A stretch of DNA of 46,056 bases from Pseudomonas sp. dw_358 (GCF_018449655.1 NZ_JAAVUX010000028.1:1-46056), one strand, 5' to 3'; shown: positions 1 to 8,851, counted from the first letter of the stretch. Made by a program: numbers and translations. The notes: generated by a model from the sequence alone, not told the origin.

Positions 1-21
1 CTTACAGCGCCTTTTCCTAAA

Positions 22-56
22 AAGCTACTTAAATTTTCGTTTAAATTCAGTAGCTT
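22..56. repeat. AT-rich imperfect inverted repeat at the window edge
   Basis: Arms AAGCTACT (22-29) and AGTAGCTT (49-56) are perfect complements and enclose a further AT-rich near-palindrome of AAATT-type steps. The surrounding 1-120 is much richer in A+T than the genes that follow. No U-tract follows either arm, so it is not a clear terminator; an AT-rich protein-binding site is equally possible. No gene is seen in 1-288. Confidence 0.45.
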
Positions 57-71
57 ACGCTTGGATCAGTG

Positions 72-102
72 TTGAACTGCTCGTCTGCGGGAGGCGAATA
101 AT
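72..102 (+). promoter_or_regulatory. possible sigma70 promoter upstream of the glycosyltransferase pair
   Basis: TTGAAC (72-77) is followed, after a long 19-base spacer, by AATAAT (97-102), which matches five of six positions of the -10 consensus. The spacing is poor and the site lies about 190 bases before the first start codon, so this is only a candidate. Confidence 0.25.
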
Positions 103-288
103 ACAGGATTGAAATACCCGGTCAACCCTTCCCCCTGCTTTTTTTTCATTCTGTTCAAATGACAGTCTGTCGGATCAACGAAACGCTGCCACAGCCGCCC
201 AGTCAACCTTTCACACCGAGCCGAAGGCGTGACCCCCTCTGTACGGTCCACCTGCGCCCGTCGCCACTGCCGATCCCAAGGAGCACCC

Positions 289-945
289 ATGATAGGTGTC
301 GTCATCCCTGCTCATAATGAAGAGCTTTCGCTGCAAGCCTGCTTGCAGAGCGTGATCGCTGCCGCAGCCCATCCACTGCTGCTCCACGAACACGTACATA
401 TAGTGGTGGTGCTGGACAGCTGCTCGGACGCCTCCCGGGCTATCGCCGAGGGCTTTGCCGTCACCGTGATCGAAGTGCAAGCCCGTAGCGTCGGCGTGGC
501 GCGTGCCACCGGCGCCCATGCATTGATCGAGGCCGGCGCGCGTTGGCTGGCCTGCACCGACGCCGACACCACGGTCCCGACCGACTGGCTGGCGGCGCAA
601 CTGGCCCATGACGCCGATGCTGTCTGCGGGGTGGTGGAGGTGGACGACTGGGGCCTGCACCACCAGCAAGTGCGTGCCCGCTACGAGGCCTGCTACACCG
701 ACTGCGATGGCCACAGCCACATTCATGGCGCCAACCTGGGCGTGACGAGCGCGGCCTACCTGCTGGCCGGTGGCTTTCCGGCGCTGGCCTGCCATGAAGA
801 CGTTCACTTGGTACGCGCCCTTGAAGCGTCGGGCGCGCGCATCGCCTGGAGCCGCTCGGTGCGTGTGCGCACCAGCGCTCGCGTGGACTTTCGCGCCCAG
901 GGTGGTTTCGGCAGTTACCTGCTGGGCCTGGCGAGCACGGTATGA
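289..945 (+). CDS. glycosyltransferase family 2 (GT-A fold)
   Basis: A cytosolic or membrane-associated GT2 enzyme of 218 residues, expected to transfer a sugar from a nucleotide-sugar donor. The N-terminus carries the family hallmark VVIPAHNEE (residues 4-12), and a metal-binding DAD triplet sits at 91-93 in the context TDADTTVP. No membrane segment is evident. I chose the ATG at 289 because AAGGAG lies seven bases upstream and the protein then starts directly at the first beta strand; an upstream in-frame ATG at 229 adds only non-homologous arginine-rich sequence. The stop overlaps the next start (ATGA), so the two GT2 genes are translationally coupled. Donor and acceptor cannot be read from sequence. 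The fold assignment is firm; the role in glycan or glycolipid synthesis is inference from the neighbours. Confidence 0.85.
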   Translation: MIGVVIPAHNEELSLQACLQSVIAAAAHPLLLHEHVHIVVVLDSCSDASRAIAEGFAVTVIEVQARSVGVARATGAHALIEAGARWLACTDADTTVPTDWLAAQLAHDADAVCGVVEVDDWGLHHQQVRARYEACYTDCDGHSHIHGANLGVTSAAYLLAGGFPALACHEDVHLVRALEASGARIAWSRSVRVRTSARVDFRAQGGFGSYLLGLASTV

Positions 946-1784
946 AGGTCATCACCCTGGTCCACGATCGCCAGCAGCAGCTGGCCAATCTGATCAAGGG
1001 CCTGGAGGCATCGAATCTGCCGCCGGAAGAACTGTGGATCGTGCACATGAACGAAGCCCCCAGCGCCTGGGTCAGTCATCGTTTTGCAATCCATTCCTGC
1101 CGGGTGGATGGCATAGGCGGCTTGCCCCTGGCCAAGGCTCGCAACAGCGTGGCGACCCTCGATCCGCTGGCTTCTTGGGTGTTCCTGGACGTTGACTGCA
1201 TCCCCGCCGGCAATCTGTTGACCGATTACCGCAACAGCCTGACAGCGCAGCCCGACGCTCTGCACATGGGCCAGGTGCGGTACCTGCCCGAAGGCGCCAC
1301 TCGTTCGGACTGGACCGAGGCAACGCTGCTGGAGCAAGGCATCGCACACCCGCTGGCCGCATTTCGCACCGCACCGGGTAGCGCCTTGCCCCACCACCTG
1401 TTCTGGTCGCTGAACTTCGCCTGCCAAGGCAGCACCTTTACAACCATCGGCGGATTTGACCAAGGGTTCCGGGGGTACGGCGCAGAAGACACCGATTTTG
1501 CCTTTCGCGCGCGTCAGCAGGGCGTGCCCGTGATCGACAGCCCGGCCCTGGCATTTCATCAATACCATCCTACCTTCGATCCACCGCTGAACCACTTCGC
1601 CGACATCGTCGCCAATGCTCGACGCTTCCATCGCCGCTGGGACGTCTGGCCCATGGAGGGCTGGTTGAACGCCTTGCGCGAGCGCGGCCTGGTCTACTGG
1701 GACGATGAACGACTGGAAATCATTCAGACGCCGACGGCGGCGCAAGTGGCCCAGGCGCTGAAGGCTGACCGCCTGGGGTTCTGA
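942..1784 (+). CDS. glycosyltransferase family 2, galactosyltransferase-like
   Basis: A 280-residue GT-A transferase. It has a DVD motif at 83-85 (FLDVDCIP) and a second acidic cluster GAEDTDF near 180-186, the arrangement seen in galactosyltransferase-type and chondroitin-polymerase-like GT2 proteins, where the second ED/D site acts in catalysis. It overlaps the preceding GT2 gene by four bases. Its 3' end overlaps the convergent glycosyltransferase gene on the other strand by 65 bases. It is soluble by inspection. The substrate is unknown; acting in the same pathway as its partner is likely from coupling. Confidence 0.82.
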   Translation: MKVITLVHDRQQQLANLIKGLEASNLPPEELWIVHMNEAPSAWVSHRFAIHSCRVDGIGGLPLAKARNSVATLDPLASWVFLDVDCIPAGNLLTDYRNSLTAQPDALHMGQVRYLPEGATRSDWTEATLLEQGIAHPLAAFRTAPGSALPHHLFWSLNFACQGSTFTTIGGFDQGFRGYGAEDTDFAFRARQQGVPVIDSPALAFHQYHPTFDPPLNHFADIVANARRFHRRWDVWPMEGWLNALRERGLVYWDDERLEIIQTPTAAQVAQALKADRLGF

Positions 1785-2808
1785 TCAAGCGATCCAGGGT
1801 AGCCTCGACCCACTGCGCCGCCTGCCGGGCCGACGCCGGATCCGCCCAGCCATACCAGCGCCCAGGGTCCAGGCGCTGCGCCCGCGCCAGCAACGCCGGC
1901 CACGCAGGTGCTGGCGGCCAACCCTGCTCCAGGCCCAGCGCCACCTCCAACGCATTCAGGCGCCGAGCTTGCAGGCGCTGCTCGTCGAACGGCCGCTCCT
2001 CGGCCACGGCAATGTAGCGACAGCCCAGGGATGCGGCCTCGGCTACCAGACTGTCACTGGCACTGCCGATCACCACTTCGGCCTCGCGCATGGCTTGCTG
2101 CGGATCGTTCAAGCGCCCGAGCCATTCAAGATTGGGCAACCCTGTCCCCGGGGCCAACGGACCGGCCACGCGAAAGTGCCATTCCGGACACTGGGCCGCC
2201 ACGGCTGCCAGCAGTGACGTGGACAGCCCAGTGCCACCGTGCCCACTTATCACCAACGCCTGACCGGCTCGCGGCGTTGCCAGCGGCGCACCGGCAAAGC
2301 GCGAGAGCCAGCCACAATAGGCGGTCTTGTCACGTATCCAGGCCGCGGTAGTCGGGGCTTCCATCGGCTTCGGCCAAGGGGCCAGCAGCGCACTGGCGCT
2401 TTCATAGGCGAGGCGATGGGCAGCATCATCACGCCTGCCATGCTGGCGCACATAGATCACTGGCACCCCGCACAGTCGCGCCAGCAGCGCCACTTCCACA
2501 GAGACATCCACGACCAGCACGCAGGGCCAGTGCTGGTAAAACCACTGGACGAGCATGGCCATGCGCTCACGCAGCCCCTGCACGGCCAGCGGCGCATAAT
2601 GCAGCCCATCGATGCGTTCTACATGAGGCATGGGATCGGCCGTATCACCCGGCAGCAGCAATCCGTGCACGCCATCAGGCAAGGAGTGCGGCAATTGCGA
2701 ACCGATCAACGTCACCGGCACCTGCAGCGCCTGGGCGATACACAGCGCGCGGGCAGCATGGCCAGCGCCATGATGATGCACGTAATAACCGACCTGGGGC
2801 TCAGGCAT
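1720..2808 (-). CDS. glycosyltransferase, family 28 C-terminal / MurG-like (GT-B)
   Basis: A 362-residue GT-B protein. The N-terminus GYYVHHHGAGHAARALCIA has the G-x-GH nucleotide-sugar transferase signature of MurG-like enzymes. The second half has GHGGTG and later GSASDSLVAEAASLG, which fits the family 28 donor-binding region. The start ATG lies eight bases inside the upstream GT4 gene, so the two minus-strand genes form one coupled operon. The last 20 or so residues are rich in Pro, Ala, Gly and Ser and are encoded by DNA that also encodes the end of the convergent GT2 gene; the catalytic domain probably finishes before this tail. Acceptor and product are unknown. Confidence 0.78.
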   Translation of the reverse strand: MPEPQVGYYVHHHGAGHAARALCIAQALQVPVTLIGSQLPHSLPDGVHGLLLPGDTADPMPHVERIDGLHYAPLAVQGLRERMAMLVQWFYQHWPCVLVVDVSVEVALLARLCGVPVIYVRQHGRRDDAAHRLAYESASALLAPWPKPMEAPTTAAWIRDKTAYCGWLSRFAGAPLATPRAGQALVISGHGGTGLSTSLLAAVAAQCPEWHFRVAGPLAPGTGLPNLEWLGRLNDPQQAMREAEVVIGSASDSLVAEAASLGCRYIAVAEERPFDEQRLQARRLNALEVALGLEQGWPPAPAWPALLARAQRLDPGRWYGWADPASARQAAQWVEATLDRLIRTPGGQPSAPGPLAPPSASE

Positions 2809-3898
2809 GCTGGGATGCCACCTCGATGAGCAAGGCCTCGTAGCGCTCCAGCATCAGGGCCTGACTCCACAGGTGTTCGGCTCGCCTGCGGCAAGCCAGT
2901 CGCGACTTCCCTTGGGCGAGCGGGATCGCCGCAGCCAGAGCAGCCACATCATTGGCCGGGACCAGACAGCCCACCTCATCACAGAGCAGATCGCCCATCG
3001 CCCCGCGATCAAAGGCCGCCACCGGAGTGCCGCAGGCCAGCGCTTCAGCCACCACCAGGCCGAACGGCTCATCCCAGCACGGGGTCACCAGCGCCAGCGC
3101 CGCACTGGCCAACTGCGCAGCCAGCTCTGAACGTTGCAAGTGGCCGAGGTAGTCCACGCCCGGCCCCAGCCGAGGTTCGATCTGCTCCCTGAAATAGCCT
3201 TCGTCCGCTGCCTGGCCCGCCAGGCGCAGGGGCATGCCCGCCAGGCGCGCCGCGTCGATGGCCAGATGCGCGCCCTTGTCAGGTACCAGTCGCCCGAACC
3301 ATAGCGCATGCTCACCCACCTGCGCAGCGGGCCGCCAGCTGTCCAGGTCGATGCCATTGGGGATCACCGCGCACGGACCGACCACCTCGGTCCAGCGCCG
3401 CGCGTTGGCCTGGGACAGCGTACTGAAGCGTCCGGTCTGACGCTCGCCGCGCAACGCATTGACCATTTCGAAAAACGGCGGCGTGTGCAGCACGGTCAAC
3501 ATCGGCGTGCGAATCAACGAGGCCATGGTCACGGGCACGTAGTGCAGGCTGTTGTTGAAGATCACATCGAAACGGTAGTCATCGATGCGTTGCATCAATT
3601 TGAGGTACGCATGATGCTCGGCTATATAAGTGCTGCTCAGGCTGGGATGGCGACACTGTTCCTCGTCCGGCACCGCCACCGCTTCCAACTCCGGCGCGCT
3701 CCCGGCTTTTGCGAACAGTGTGACGGCATGCCCACGCGCCCGCAGCCCGAGCGTGACATCATGGGTGAAGGCCTCCAGCCCACCGGCAAACGGCTGGCAC
3801 ACCGGGAACTTGATATGGGTCAATACGCCGATTCGTAGCGACTTGTTCCTGCCGGCCGGGGGGGCCCATGGGGTGATTTCTTCGTAACTGCGCCACAT
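2801..3898 (-). CDS. glycosyltransferase family 4 (GT-B)
   Basis: A 365-residue retaining GT-B transferase. Visible parts are a Gly-rich N-terminal loop (PFAGGLEAFTHDV), a domain linker VIPNGIDLDSWRP, the donor-domain opening LWFGRLVPDKGAHLAIDA, and the EX7E motif in EPFGLVVAEALACGTPVAA. I set the start at 3898 (MWRSYEEITPW), where GAGGAG lies at good spacing; the open frame extends to 4081 but that part looks non-coding. It is the first gene of a minus-strand pair with the family 28-like transferase. The region between this gene and the acetyltransferase gene (3899-4107) must hold two divergent promoters, but I could not pick convincing boxes. Confidence 0.85.
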   Translation of the reverse strand: MWRSYEEITPWAPPAGRNKSLRIGVLTHIKFPVCQPFAGGLEAFTHDVTLGLRARGHAVTLFAKAGSAPELEAVAVPDEEQCRHPSLSSTYIAEHHAYLKLMQRIDDYRFDVIFNNSLHYVPVTMASLIRTPMLTVLHTPPFFEMVNALRGERQTGRFSTLSQANARRWTEVVGPCAVIPNGIDLDSWRPAAQVGEHALWFGRLVPDKGAHLAIDAARLAGMPLRLAGQAADEGYFREQIEPRLGPGVDYLGHLQRSELAAQLASAALALVTPCWDEPFGLVVAEALACGTPVAAFDRGAMGDLLCDEVGCLVPANDVAALAAAIPLAQGKSRLACRRRAEHLWSQALMLERYEALLIEVASQHA

Positions 3899-4107
3899 GC
3901 CGGATCTCCTCCTCGTGTCTAGTTCAGGCGGCGGCGGGAGGGTTTGGTTCCGTGCGGGGTGTCGGTGGTCGCCGAACAAGGCGCGCCGTAAGCAACATGC
4001 ACTAATAACAAGCTTTTGGTCAAAGCTGAAGAATATGTCAGAATTGATACCTTTGACCGCTACACCCCATGGCGGACTCATCCTGATACGACGACGGACT
4101 GCCCACC

Positions 4108-4824
4108 ATGAACTTCCTGCGCCGCACCCTGCTGGACCGCCAGCTCAAACGCGCCCTGGCCCGCAATCAATGCCGCCTGGACAGCGGCATTGGCAGCCTG
4201 CGGCGAGACATGGAGCTGACGCTGGAGACAGGAGTCAAGTTGCACCGCGTCAAGATCAACGCTCACAAGCTGAGCATCGGTGCCTATACCGACATCGTCA
4301 GCGGCACGGAACTGCAGGACGTCGCCAGCATCGGCCGCTACTGCTCAATCGGCCGCAACGTTACCATCGGCCAGAACCGCCGCTCTCATCCGCTGCATTG
4401 GCTCAGCTCCCATCACCTGCTGGTGGGCATGCGCCAGCGGGCCGATGCTGACGAGCCTGCGCCGATCAAGCAGACGGTGATCGGCCATGACGTATGGATC
4501 GGCATGGACGTGCTGGTTCTCGAAGGGATCACCATCGGCACCGGCGCGGTGATCGGCGCCCAGTCGCTGGTGACCAAGGATGTACCACCCTACGCCATTG
4601 TCACCGGATCGCCAGGCACCGTGCAGCGCTATCGCTTTGAACCTGAGGTCATTGAAGGCTTGCTGGCGAGCCAGTGGTGGAACCTGAGCCTGGACCAGTT
4701 GGCGCAGCTGCCGATGGAGGAGCCGGAACAGTTGCTCGATGCGATGAAAGGCCTCACGGCCGCAGCGTGCGCGATGGGCAAGGTGACGGTGCGCAGCCGG
4801 CCGTTTTCGGTTAAGCATGGGTAG
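4108..4824 (+). CDS. hexapeptide-repeat O-acetyltransferase (CatB/XAT-like)
   Basis: A 238-residue left-handed beta-helix acyltransferase expected to move acetyl from acetyl-CoA to a sugar hydroxyl. Imperfect hexapeptides (I-G-x-x-x-x) run from about residue 55, with SIGRYCSIGRNVTIGQN. A loop follows with a likely catalytic His (RSHPLHW), then a second run VIGHDVWIGMDVLVLEGITI. The C-terminal SQWWNLSLDQL is typical of the xenobiotic/CatB subclass. It is divergent from the GT4 gene and sits beside four glycosyltransferase genes, so decorating a surface glycan is more likely than antibiotic resistance. There is no strong ribosome-binding site before the ATG. Confidence 0.82.
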   Translation: MNFLRRTLLDRQLKRALARNQCRLDSGIGSLRRDMELTLETGVKLHRVKINAHKLSIGAYTDIVSGTELQDVASIGRYCSIGRNVTIGQNRRSHPLHWLSSHHLLVGMRQRADADEPAPIKQTVIGHDVWIGMDVLVLEGITIGTGAVIGAQSLVTKDVPPYAIVTGSPGTVQRYRFEPEVIEGLLASQWWNLSLDQLAQLPMEEPEQLLDAMKGLTAAACAMGKVTVRSRPFSVKHG

Positions 4825-4891
4825 TTCAAAGAATGCCGCCGCCCTGCTTTTCTTTCGCTTTGCAGCGAGCGTCTGTGTGTAGCCATGGCAT

Positions 4892-5725
4892 TCACCGCCC
4901 ACCAAAATCCGCTGTCCAGTAAATCCCCGCATCACTCTTGGGATCCGTTCCATACCCCACCCCCATATCGCTGAAGCCGGCATTCATCAAGTTCGCGCAA
5001 TGCCCGGGGCTGGCGATCCAGCCGTCCACCACCTTGCGCGCACTGTCATAGCCGGCGGCGATGTTCTCGCCGGTCTGTTGCCCGGCGTACCCGGCCAGCT
5101 CCATGCGGTCACCGGGCATGGTGCCGTCGCGGCCCTGGTGGTCGAAGAAGTTCTGGTTGGCCATGGCCCGCGAGTGGCCTTCGGCGGCGCCCGCCAGGAT
5201 CGCGTTCCAGGTCAGGGGTGCAGCAGCGGCGAACCCTTGGCTGCCGCATTGACGCGGCTGGGCGCGGGCCTTGTTGATCAGGTCCAGTACCTTGTGGCCC
5301 TCGGCAGCGGAGGCATCGAGTTTGCCGGCCAGCAGAGGACGCGCCACGACGATGCGCCAGTCACGGTCGGCGCGACTCACGCCGATGTTGATGAACTGCG
5401 GGTCGAGCACCACCTGACAGAAGCTGTCCTTGACCACTTGCAGGGCGCTGCCCGCATCCCGCGGGCCGGACAGGGTAATGGCGCGCACGTTGGCCATGGG
5501 ATAGCTGGCCTGGGCCATGGCCTGGCGCAGGTCGACCTTGCCGGTGGGGGGCAGGATCAGCCGCGTGTCGTTGCCGAGCGGCGGCAGTTCAGGCGAGGCC
5601 TGGTTGCCACACTTCTGCACCTGGCTGCGGTAGGCGTTGATCGAGTCGAGCAGTTGGGTCTCTTCGGAGGCCAAGGCGTTCGTGCTGAGGGCCAGGGCCG
5701 CCACAAGGCAGAGGTGACGAAGCAT
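4892..5725 (-). CDS. secreted CAP-domain (SCP/PR-1) protein
   Basis: A 277-residue protein with a clear signal peptide (MLRHLCLVAALALSTNALA, cleavage near 19) and so exported to the periplasm or beyond. The C-terminal 130 residues are a CAP domain: AAEGHSRAMANQNFFDHQG, then GENIAAGY, and HCANLMNAGFSDMGVGYG, giving the His/Glu/His cavity residues of the family. The N-terminal 120 residues resemble the CAP domain weakly and could be a degenerate second copy. The biochemical role of bacterial CAP proteins is poorly defined. It is a single gene between the glycan and siderophore modules, with AGGA upstream of the ATG. Confidence 0.82.
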   Translation of the reverse strand: MLRHLCLVAALALSTNALASEETQLLDSINAYRSQVQKCGNQASPELPPLGNDTRLILPPTGKVDLRQAMAQASYPMANVRAITLSGPRDAGSALQVVKDSFCQVVLDPQFINIGVSRADRDWRIVVARPLLAGKLDASAAEGHKVLDLINKARAQPRQCGSQGFAAAAPLTWNAILAGAAEGHSRAMANQNFFDHQGRDGTMPGDRMELAGYAGQQTGENIAAGYDSARKVVDGWIASPGHCANLMNAGFSDMGVGYGTDPKSDAGIYWTADFGGR

Positions 5726-5902
5726 TCAGGGATCCTGTGAGAGGAATCGAGCGCGGCTCGAAGCCCGCGCGCCAGGTGTTGCACACACGACACGCAAAAT
5801 ATCACCGACGCGACCGGTGCGCACCGCTTCCACGCGTCTTTGCCCGGAGGGCTTTTCAGAGCGCTCAAGAAAAAACGCACTAAATTGATTCAAAATACTA
5901 TT

Positions 5903-5921
5903 GATAACGAGAATGATTAGC
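5903..5921 (+). promoter_or_regulatory. Fur box upstream of the siderophore operon
   Basis: GATAACGAGAATGATTAGC matches 15 of 19 positions of the classical Fur consensus GATAATGATAATCATTATC. It lies 40-58 bases before the first start codon of the siderophore operon, in an AT-rich stretch where the promoter should be. Iron-dependent repression of the whole 5961-15950 operon is the natural reading. Confidence 0.85.
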
Positions 5922-5960
5922 GTTAGTGTGCGTCCACTTTCTGACAGGAGTCACTCACCG

Positions 5961-6752
5961 ATGCTACGGACCTCCCGCGTATTTCAACGGCTGCATGACG
6001 CCGAACCTGTCCACGGCGTGCTCAACTCGTTGCCCTCGCCTCTGCTATGCGAAATGATCGCCGCCGCCGGCTATGACTACCTCATTCTCGACCTGGAACA
6101 CCTGCTGCGCGACGGCGACGAGCTGATGCATTGCTTGCGGGCCTGCGAGGCTGCGGGTATCTCGCCCTGGGTCCGCCTCGCTGAAGTAGACGGCAAGCTG
6201 ATCGGCCGCCTGCTGGACGCGGGCGTCGAAGCCATCGTGCTGTCGCGGGTTGAAAGTGTGGAACAGATCATCGCCGCCCAGCAGGCCGCGTACTTCCCGC
6301 CCCGTGGCCAGCGCGGCATCACTGGCGGGCGCTGCACCGGCTTCGGCCAGCTGGCCCTCCCCGAGTACATCGAGTTGGCCAACCGCGTCTGCCCCATTGT
6401 CCCCATGATCGAAAGCGCCGCCGGGTTGCGCGCGCTACCCGAGATCGTCGCCTTGCCCGGCATTGCCCTGGTGATGGAAGGCGCCCTGGACCTGGCCCTT
6501 GACCTGGGCCTCGGACCGCAACCGGCGCACCCCTTGGTGTGGGACGCGTTGCAAGGCATGGCCGTCGTCTGCGAGGCGGCCGGCGTCGCGTTCTGCGCCA
6601 ACCCGCGCAACGCCGCACAACAGGCTCACTGGCAAGCCCACGGCGTTCTCGCCTGGCTCGCCGGCGAAGATCGCGGCCTGTTGCAGGCCGCGCTCAAGGA
6701 GCGCTTGAGCAACCTGCAACACCCTTCCGTAGCTACCAAGAACCTGAAATGA
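5961..6752 (+). CDS. SbnG/AcsB-like citrate synthase of the HpcH/HpaI aldolase family
   Basis: A 263-residue class II aldolase-fold enzyme. The family core is clear: LDLEH (43-47), VRLAEV with Arg72, RGQRGITGGR, the metal ligand Glu151 in PMIES and Asp177 in GALDLALDLG. In staphyloferrin B clusters the homologue SbnG makes citrate from oxaloacetate and acetyl-CoA, and AcsB is the relative in achromobactin clusters. As the first gene of a citrate-based siderophore operon this one most likely has the same job. I started at 5961 because ACAGGAG lies ten bases upstream and the in-frame ATG at 5901 falls on the Fur box. The stop overlaps the receptor start (ATGA). The aldolase fold is certain; citrate synthesis is inferred from family and context. 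Confidence 0.82.
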   Translation: MLRTSRVFQRLHDAEPVHGVLNSLPSPLLCEMIAAAGYDYLILDLEHLLRDGDELMHCLRACEAAGISPWVRLAEVDGKLIGRLLDAGVEAIVLSRVESVEQIIAAQQAAYFPPRGQRGITGGRCTGFGQLALPEYIELANRVCPIVPMIESAAGLRALPEIVALPGIALVMEGALDLALDLGLGPQPAHPLVWDALQGMAVVCEAAGVAFCANPRNAAQQAHWQAHGVLAWLAGEDRGLLQAALKERLSNLQHPSVATKNLK

Positions 6753-8824
6753 AAAAAATAATCTATCTGTCAGCCCTACCCCTGGGCCTGCTCTCGCTGG
6801 CCGTCATGCAAGCGGCCCGCGCAGCCGACGAAACCGTGCTGGCCCCGGTGGAGATCAAGGGCGATGTCCTCGGCTCGTCCAGCGACGAAAGCGTGCGCAC
6901 TTTTGCCGGCAGCCGCAGCGTGATCACTAGCCAGGACCTGAAAAAGCCCAGCGTGCGCGGCCTCGACGACGCCTTGCAACGGGTCCCCGGAATCAAGATC
7001 TTCGACGAAACCGGTACCGGCGCCTTGCCGCAGATTTCCGTGCGCGGCCTGTATGAAAGCCGTAGCGGACGTATCCAGGCGCTGTCCGACGGCATCCCGC
7101 TGGCCTTGGCGCCCTACGGCCAGACCGGTCTGTCGCTGTTTCCGATGACCATCGCGGCGGTGGACCGGGTGGACATCGTGCGCGGCGGCGCGGCGGTGCA
7201 ATACGGGCCGAACAACGTCGGTGGGGTGATCAACTTCATCAGCCCGCCGATCCCCCGCGAGTGGACCACCAACCTCTCGGAAAAAACCACCTTCAACGCC
7301 GGCGGCCGCCAGCTCTTCGACACCTACCTGGGCACCGGCGGCTACGTCACCGACAACCTCGGCCTGCAACTGGACATCAACACCGTCAACGGTGAGTACG
7401 GACGCGAGCACTCCGACACCAACATCCAGAACTACCGCCTGCGCGGCCAATGGAACATCGACGACGACAGCGACCTGAGCTTCGGCGTGCAGCACTACCG
7501 CGCGGCCCTGGACCTGTCCGGCGCCCTCAGCGTCAAGGACTACAAGGACAACCCGCGCCAGTCGACCCGCCCGCTGGACAGCTTCGACGGCAACACCGAC
7601 CGCGCCTGGGGCACCTACACCCGCAACCTCGGTGCCCATGGGCCGTTCGACAACGTGGAGTTCAGCTGGACCAACTTCGCCAGCAAGAGCTACCGCAACT
7701 TCGTGGTCGGCCTGCCGTTCACGCCGGACGGCACCGCCGTGACCAAGCAGGACGGGCCACGGGACTTCCGCGTCTGGGGCACCGAACCCAAGCTGAGCAT
7801 GAGCATCGACGGCGACAAGGTGAATCAGACGTGGCTGCTGGGTGCCCGCTACGAGAGGGAAACCATCGACTACCGTGTCGACCGCGAGGCCTTGGCCACC
7901 GGCGTCAGCTCGGTGTTCCGTGACTGGCATTTCGACGACGAAGCCAAGGCCGCGTACCTGAGTAACGCCATCAAGCTGTTCGACAACCGCCTGACCATCA
8001 CCCCGGGTGTTCGCTACGAGAACGCCTCCATGGTCTATCACGACGGCGTGACCGGTACAGCCAACACCAACCAATCCATGGAATGGCTGCCCGGTCTGAG
8101 CGTCGGCTTCCAGGCCACCGACCAATGGTACGTGTACGCCAACGCCCAGCGCTCGCTGCGCCCGCCCCAGGTCACCCAGATCGTCAAGGAAGGTTCGGTG
8201 GGCGCGGAGCTGGCCTGGAACTACGAGACCGGCGTGCGCTATACACCGTGGGACGGCCTGCGCGTAGACCTGGGCCTGTACCGCATCGACTTCAAGGACC
8301 AGATCGAATACAACGCCACCCTGGACCGCTACCAGAATCTGGGCAGCACCCGTCACCAAGGCGTGGAAACCGAAGTGTTCTGGACCCCGTCCGCACTCAG
8401 GAACCTGGACCTGCATGCCAGCTTCGCCTACCTCGACGCCAAGCAGCGCAGCGGCCAGTACGCCGGCAACGAAGTGCCCTACGCCTCGCGCCAGCAACTG
8501 ACCATGGACAGCCGCCTGCACTTCGCCCAGCACTGGACCTGGACCGCCGACGGCCTGTACGTCAGCAAGGCCTATACCGACGCCGCCAACTCCGGGCAGG
8601 AAGACGCCTCCGCGTCAGTGGGCCCGCTGCCCGCGTACTGGGTGTTCAACACCGGCCTGGAACGAGAATTCAAGCTCCGGGATAAAAGCGTACTGACCGC
8701 CTCGGCCGGGGTCAGCAACCTCTTCGACCGCCAGTACTACATGCGCGGCATCGACACCAGCCCGTGGGGCCGCCAACCGGCTCCCGAGCGCGCTGTCACC
8801 CTGGGGGTCAACTACCGCTTCTGA
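6749..8824 (+). CDS. pvuA: TonB-dependent ferric-siderophore receptor (PvuA-like)
   Basis: A 691-residue outer-membrane receptor. The signal peptide ends at ARA (about residue 24), followed by a TonB-box-like segment VLAPVEIKGD. A plug domain carries DDALQRVPGIKIFDETG and QISVRGL, and DIVRGGAAVQYGPNNVGGV marks its end. The rest is a beta barrel ending in the aromatic residue Phe (GVNYRF). There is no extra N-terminal signalling domain and no sigma/anti-sigma pair nearby, so control is probably by Fur alone. The real start is the ATG at 6749 overlapping the previous stop; the frame is open further upstream but overlaps the citrate synthase gene. By context it takes up the ferric form of the siderophore made by the genes that follow. 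Confidence 0.88.
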   Translation: MKKIIYLSALPLGLLSLAVMQAARAADETVLAPVEIKGDVLGSSSDESVRTFAGSRSVITSQDLKKPSVRGLDDALQRVPGIKIFDETGTGALPQISVRGLYESRSGRIQALSDGIPLALAPYGQTGLSLFPMTIAAVDRVDIVRGGAAVQYGPNNVGGVINFISPPIPREWTTNLSEKTTFNAGGRQLFDTYLGTGGYVTDNLGLQLDINTVNGEYGREHSDTNIQNYRLRGQWNIDDDSDLSFGVQHYRAALDLSGALSVKDYKDNPRQSTRPLDSFDGNTDRAWGTYTRNLGAHGPFDNVEFSWTNFASKSYRNFVVGLPFTPDGTAVTKQDGPRDFRVWGTEPKLSMSIDGDKVNQTWLLGARYERETIDYRVDREALATGVSSVFRDWHFDDEAKAAYLSNAIKLFDNRLTITPGVRYENASMVYHDGVTGTANTNQSMEWLPGLSVGFQATDQWYVYANAQRSLRPPQVTQIVKEGSVGAELAWNYETGVRYTPWDGLRVDLGLYRIDFKDQIEYNATLDRYQNLGSTRHQGVETEVFWTPSALRNLDLHASFAYLDAKQRSGQYAGNEVPYASRQQLTMDSRLHFAQHWTWTADGLYVSKAYTDAANSGQEDASASVGPLPAYWVFNTGLEREFKLRDKSVLTASAGVSNLFDRQYYMRGIDTSPWGRQPAPERAVTLGVNYRF

Positions 8825-8851
8825 TCTTCGCGCTCTGCGCTTGCTGTAAAC

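Noticed and set aside
66..305. 79-codon minus-strand frame before the first glycosyltransferase
   Set aside because: It overlaps the GT2 start and ribosome-binding site, and has no plausible start signal or motif.
6776..8533. 585-codon open frame on the minus strand opposite the TonB receptor
   Set aside because: The plus-strand receptor has signal peptide, plug and barrel motifs. The minus frame has no recognisable motifs and arises from high-GC third-position bias.
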